This document shows, piece after piece, positions 60,441 through 64,000 of a DNA stretch of 64,000 bases. Below the pieces are notes generated by a model. It worked only from the letters and a program-made list of their open reading frames with translations, ran no database searches and was not told where the DNA came from. Source of the DNA: Erwinia piriflorinigrans CFBP 5888 (GTDB lineage: Bacteria > Pseudomonadota > Gammaproteobacteria > Enterobacterales > Enterobacteriaceae). The stretch spans positions 186,001 to 250,000 of the forward strand of contig NZ_CAHS01000021.1 of assembly GCF_001050515.1 (NCBI RefSeq). The letters are read 5' to 3'. Made by a program: the position numbers and the translations under genes. How positions within the stretch are numbered: position 1 is the first letter of the stretch; each line of letters opens with the position of its first letter.

Positions 60441-61994
60441 ATGGTTTCAGGTTCACAAACTTCGCAGGTCGCCGAACGGCATCCGGGCTTTAGCGCTGGC
60501 GATCCTCATGATTTCATCTTTAATGACCACCAGCTGTCAGCGTGGGCACGGCAGACGGAACAGGTGCTGGCACTGATGACCGGAACGGTGAAGAACGTAG
60601 AAAAACCCTTCAGCGGCATCTTGCCTCATGAGCTGGCCCAGGAATTCAGCGGTGTCAATCTCGACCAGCCGCTGGGTAGCAACGAAGCCGCGTTAGCAGA
60701 GCTGCAAAACCTCTATCTACGCGATGCCGTCTGGTTTCACCATCCTAAATACGTGGCGCACCTGAATTGCCCGGTGGTGCTTCCTTCCCTGCTGGCAGAG
60801 CAGATTATGGCGACAGTTAACAGTTCGGTGGACACCTGGGATCAGAGCGCCGGCGGGACGTTGATTGAACAGAAGGTGATCGACTGGACGGTCAGCCGCA
60901 TTGGTTTACCTGTAGGTGCTGATGGCATCTTTACCAGCGGGGGTACCCAGTCCAACCTGATGGCCATGCTGCTGGCTCGTGACAGCTGGTGCGCGGCGCA
61001 TCATCAAGGCCATCTGATCAAACATCAGGGATTACCTCACGACGCGGCTAAATGGCGTGTCTTCACCTCAAAGCTGAGCCACTTCAGCATCCAAAAGTCA
61101 ATGGCAATACTGGGCCTGGGCTACGATGCGGTCATCCCGGTCGACTACGATGAACATTACCGCATGGATGCTGCCTGCCTGGAGCAGGAAATTCAGCGCT
61201 GTCATCAACAGGGTCTGATCCCGATAGCGGTCGTTGCTACCAGCGGCACCACTGATTTCGGCAGTATCGATCCGCTGGCAGCCATCTCTGACCTGTGCAA
61301 ACACCACGGCATGTGGATGCATGTGGATGCCGCCTACGGCTGCGGTCTGCTGGTGTCAGAAAATCACCGTCAGCGCCTGGCCGGTATTGAAAAAGCCGAC
61401 TCGGTGACCGTGGACTACCACAAATCATTCTTCCAGACCGTCAGCTGCGGGGCGTTCTTTGTGCGCGACAAGCACAACCTGAGCCATGTCACCCATCACG
61501 CCGATTATCTCAACCCGCTTAGCGCGCAGCAGGAAGGGACACCCAACCTGGTCAATAAAAGCATTCAGACGACGCGCCGTTTTGACGCGCTAAAAATGTG
61601 GTTGACGCTGCGCATCTCCGGGCCAACGGCACTGGGTCATGCCTTTGATGACGTTCTGGCACTGACGCAGACCACCCATCAGTTGCTGAAGGCTCATCCA
61701 GCGATTGAGGTATTGCATGCTCCAGAACTGACGACACAGATATTCCGTTATGTTCCCCGGCCTGGCTTGAACGATGCGCAGATAGATGACATCAACGCCA
61801 ATATCCGTAAAGCCGTGTTTCGCTCCGGTCATGCAGTGATTGCCGGCACCAAAGTCAACGGCCGTCAGTATCTGAAATTCACCCTTCTGAACCCCAACAC
61901 CACAGCGGCTGATATTGAAGACGTGATTGCTCTGATTGTGCATTACGGCCGTGAGCAGGTGCGTGGCCCGGCCGTCACATCGGCTTATCTGTGA
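60441..61994 (+). CDS. dfoJ: Lysine decarboxylase DfoJ (desferrioxamine synthesis)
   Basis: DfoJ is a PLP-dependent decarboxylase that makes cadaverine from lysine, the first step of desferrioxamine synthesis. From ATG 60441, with an AAGGA site, it has 517 residues. It shows the group II decarboxylase pattern: TSGGTQSNLMAML near 173, HVDAAYGCGLL near 295 and the PLP Lys-328 in VDYHKSFFQ. Members of this family also include diaminobutyrate decarboxylases; dfoA and dfoC downstream decide the assignment. A 57-base longer start at 60384 is less likely. Confidence 0.92.
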   Translation: MVSGSQTSQVAERHPGFSAGDPHDFIFNDHQLSAWARQTEQVLALMTGTVKNVEKPFSGILPHELAQEFSGVNLDQPLGSNEAALAELQNLYLRDAVWFHHPKYVAHLNCPVVLPSLLAEQIMATVNSSVDTWDQSAGGTLIEQKVIDWTVSRIGLPVGADGIFTSGGTQSNLMAMLLARDSWCAAHHQGHLIKHQGLPHDAAKWRVFTSKLSHFSIQKSMAILGLGYDAVIPVDYDEHYRMDAACLEQEIQRCHQQGLIPIAVVATSGTTDFGSIDPLAAISDLCKHHGMWMHVDAAYGCGLLVSENHRQRLAGIEKADSVTVDYHKSFFQTVSCGAFFVRDKHNLSHVTHHADYLNPLSAQQEGTPNLVNKSIQTTRRFDALKMWLTLRISGPTALGHAFDDVLALTQTTHQLLKAHPAIEVLHAPELTTQIFRYVPRPGLNDAQIDDINANIRKAVFRSGHAVIAGTKVNGRQYLKFTLLNPNTTAADIEDVIALIVHYGREQVRGPAVTSAYL

Positions 61995-62003
61995 GAACCC
62001 GCT

Positions 62004-63296
62004 ATGAATAACAACATTTATGATTTTATTGGCATTGGCATTGGGCCATTCAATCTGGGGCTTGCCTGTCTGAGCGAACCGGTTGAAGGACTGAACGGCA
62101 TTTTTCTCGATCAAAATCCCGGCTTCGACTGGCACACCGGCATGATGCTGGAAAGCGCACATTTACAAACACCTTTTATGGCCGATCTGGTGACGCTGGC
62201 CGACCCGACCAGCCCTTATAGCCTGCTCAATTATATGAAGCAGAAAGGAAAACTTTACTCATTCTATATTCGTGAAGATTTTTTCCTGATGCGCAAAGAG
62301 TACAACCAGTATTGCCAATGGGCCGCTTCGCGGCTCAGTAATTTGCGCTGGAATACCCGGGTGGAATACGTCAGCTACGACGACAGCCTGCAATGTTACC
62401 GTGTGCGTTCGACGGATACCGTGAGCGGTAAGCCGCAAGAATGGCTGGCGCATCATTTGATACTGGGCACCGGGCCAAGCGCCTGGAGTCCCGCCTGTAG
62501 CCATCCACATCGCGAACATTTCGTTCACTCCAGCGACTATTTGCTCAACAAAGAAAAATTACAGAAAAAACGTTCCATCACCGTCCTGGGTAGCGGCCAG
62601 AGCGCGGCTGAAATCTATTACGATCTGCTCACGGATATCGATCGTTTTGGCTATCAGCTGAACTGGATCACCCGCGCGCCACGTTTCTACCCGCTTGAGT
62701 ACACCAAACTGACGCTGGAAATGACCTCGCCAGAATGGATCGACTATTTCCACAGTCTGCCCGCGCCGAAGCGCGATGCGCTCAACGCTAACCAAAAAAA
62801 TCTCTATAAAGGCATCAACAGCAGCCTGATTAATCAGATTTATGATCTGATGTACGTTAAACAGCTGGACGGAAAGCTCGACGTCAACCTCTTTACCCAT
62901 TCGGAGCTGACCGATATGCGCTGGCTACCGCAGGGCGAATTTGAGCTGATGCTGCATCAGCAGGAACAGGATCGTGCCTTTACGCGTCGAACAGAGGGTC
63001 TGGTGATGGCCACGGGCTATCAGTATCGTCCTCCCATGTTTGTGGAAGGCATTCAGCAGCGCATACAGTGGGATGAAAAAGGCCGTTACGACGTACAGCG
63101 TAATTACAGCATCGATCGCCATAATCAGGTTTTTGTGCAAAATGCCGAACTGCATACGCACGGCTTTGTGACGCCTGATTTGGGCATGGCTTGCTACCGT
63201 AACTCCGTCTTACTGCGCGAAATAACAGGACGAGAGGTCTACCCCGTCGAACGACAGATTGCTTTCCAGACCTTCCCAGCACAATCGGAAATCTGA
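62004..63296 (+). CDS. dfoA: Cadaverine/lysine N-monooxygenase DfoA
   Basis: DfoA hydroxylates the terminal amine of cadaverine to make the hydroxamate precursor. The 430-residue flavoprotein has the FAD site GIGIGPFNLGLACL near residue 10, the NADPH site VLGSGQSAAEIY near 195 and the ATGYQY motif near 337. These are as in IucD/AlcA-type N-hydroxylases. It starts 9 bp after dfoJ. Confidence 0.94.
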   Translation: MNNNIYDFIGIGIGPFNLGLACLSEPVEGLNGIFLDQNPGFDWHTGMMLESAHLQTPFMADLVTLADPTSPYSLLNYMKQKGKLYSFYIREDFFLMRKEYNQYCQWAASRLSNLRWNTRVEYVSYDDSLQCYRVRSTDTVSGKPQEWLAHHLILGTGPSAWSPACSHPHREHFVHSSDYLLNKEKLQKKRSITVLGSGQSAAEIYYDLLTDIDRFGYQLNWITRAPRFYPLEYTKLTLEMTSPEWIDYFHSLPAPKRDALNANQKNLYKGINSSLINQIYDLMYVKQLDGKLDVNLFTHSELTDMRWLPQGEFELMLHQQEQDRAFTRRTEGLVMATGYQYRPPMFVEGIQQRIQWDEKGRYDVQRNYSIDRHNQVFVQNAELHTHGFVTPDLGMACYRNSVLLREITGREVYPVERQIAFQTFPAQSEI

Positions 63297-63297
63297 T

Positions 63298-64000
63298 ATG
63301 CCCAATTCCGCTCTCTACAGTACGGCCCGACCTGCGGGCCAGTTCACTCTCCGCCCCATGTGCCATGAAGATGCCACAATCGTTCACCGCTGGGTCACAC
63401 AAGAGTATGCCCGATTCTGGGGAATGCAGAACGACAGCCTTGAACAGGTCGCCACCTTTTACCAGCAGCTGACGGCGGGTAATCCAAATGCCGCGCTCAT
63501 TGGCTGCTGTAATGACCAGCCGGTTTTCCTGATGGAGTTCTATAAGGCCAGCGAAGATGACATTGGTAAGTTCTATGCCGCACGGCCAGACGACTATGGC
63601 ATGCATCTACTGATAGCCCCGGCCACCAAACCGGTGAAGCAGTTCAGCTGGCAGGTGTTCTCCGTGGTGATGGACTTTATGTTCAGCCTGCCAGAAGTCA
63701 AACGGGTGGTGGTGGAGCCGGACGAACGTAATAGCAAAATTCATCGACTGAACAAGCGCGCTGGCTTTTGCTATCAGCACACCATCGATATGGGGCATAA
63801 AACCGCCTGGCTGGCCTTTTGCCAGCGTAAAGATTATCAACAGGCCTTACTGAAGGAATCGCTGAATATGAATAACACCAATACGCTGCTGACGGGCGTC
63901 CACCTGAGCGGCGATCGCTGGGATCAGGCTAACCGGCTGCTGATCCGCAAAGCCATCGCCGAATTTGCTCATGAGATGATCGTCACGCCAACGGAATCGG
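63298..64000 (+). CDS. dfoC: Desferrioxamine synthetase DfoC, 5' part
   Basis: The frame opens at ATG 63298, 1 bp after the dfoA stop, and is open to the window edge (234 codons). The first 185 residues are a siderophore acyltransferase domain (FTLRPMCHEDATIVHRWV, VVVEPDERNSKIHRLNKRAGF). From about residue 191 the NIS synthetase (IucA/IucC) domain begins (RLLIRKAIAEFAHEMI). This fusion is typical of Erwinia and Pantoea DfoC, which acylates the hydroxylamine with succinate and joins three units into desferrioxamine E. The C-terminus is outside the window. Confidence 0.92.
   Translation, partial: MPNSALYSTARPAGQFTLRPMCHEDATIVHRWVTQEYARFWGMQNDSLEQVATFYQQLTAGNPNAALIGCCNDQPVFLMEFYKASEDDIGKFYAARPDDYGMHLLIAPATKPVKQFSWQVFSVVMDFMFSLPEVKRVVVEPDERNSKIHRLNKRAGFCYQHTIDMGHKTAWLAFCQRKDYQQALLKESLNMNNTNTLLTGVHLSGDRWDQANRLLIRKAIAEFAHEMIVTPTES

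Overview
The window is a chromosomal segment of an enterobacterium of the Erwinia/Pantoea group. The left half keeps the gene order that surrounds mutL, orn, efp, groESL and aspA in Escherichia coli. The right edge carries dfoJ-dfoA-dfoC, the desferrioxamine siderophore genes typical of Erwinia and Pantoea. Taxonomy is an inference from gene content and protein similarity.

Region 1 (1-19705) is conserved core. It holds hflX (cut by the window edge), hfq, miaA, mutL, amiB, tsaE and nnr on the minus strand. Three identical tRNA-Gly(GCC) genes follow, then orn, rsgA, psd, mscM, epmA, blc, ecnB, efp, epmB and a YjeI-like lipoprotein. Genes found at these spots in E. coli are missing: queG beside nnr, frdABCD-ampC between epmA and blc, and cutA between dcuA and dsbD.

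Region 2 (19834-25028) is an insertion between the yjeI-like gene and groL. It is a polar amino acid type ABC importer (binding protein, two permeases, ATPase) followed by a histidine ammonia-lyase family protein. That protein lacks the Ala-Ser-Gly triplet from which the MIO cofactor of the family is made. A decayed copy of the groL terminator lies on the far side, so the insertion sits between direct repeats.

Region 3 (25055-33773) returns to core: groL, groS, fxsA, aspA, dcuA, dsbD, yjdC and tRNA-Phe.

Region 4 (33774-50111) is a worn island beginning at tRNA-Phe. Its first part is debris: an integrase tail, a frameshifted secreted protein gene, a broken Tlde1-type (DUF2778) type VI effector with an intact small membrane protein behind it, a fragment of an integrative conjugative element membrane protein, and a luciferase-like monooxygenase fragment. 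Intact cassettes follow: an MFS transporter with a LysR regulator; LysR, EamA transporter and M14 peptidase; a very small secreted peptide with six cysteines in its mature part; a GNAT acetyltransferase; a LuxR-like regulator; an XRE/S24-like regulator with a VUT-family transporter and a QueF reductase (7-deazaguanine metabolism); and an MFS transporter with a divergent LysR.

Region 5 (50182-59620) is the most unusual part. Five co-oriented genes encode an OrfX-like TULIP protein (frameshifted at a run of seven G), a P47-like protein, a 144-residue protein, a 368-residue protein and a 1652-residue RHS protein with a C-terminal toxin-like domain. P47 and OrfX proteins are known from botulinum neurotoxin loci. 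Here they appear to be the partners of an RHS toxin.

Region 6 (60168-64000) is the desferrioxamine operon, with a candidate Fur site upstream. dfoC runs off the right edge.
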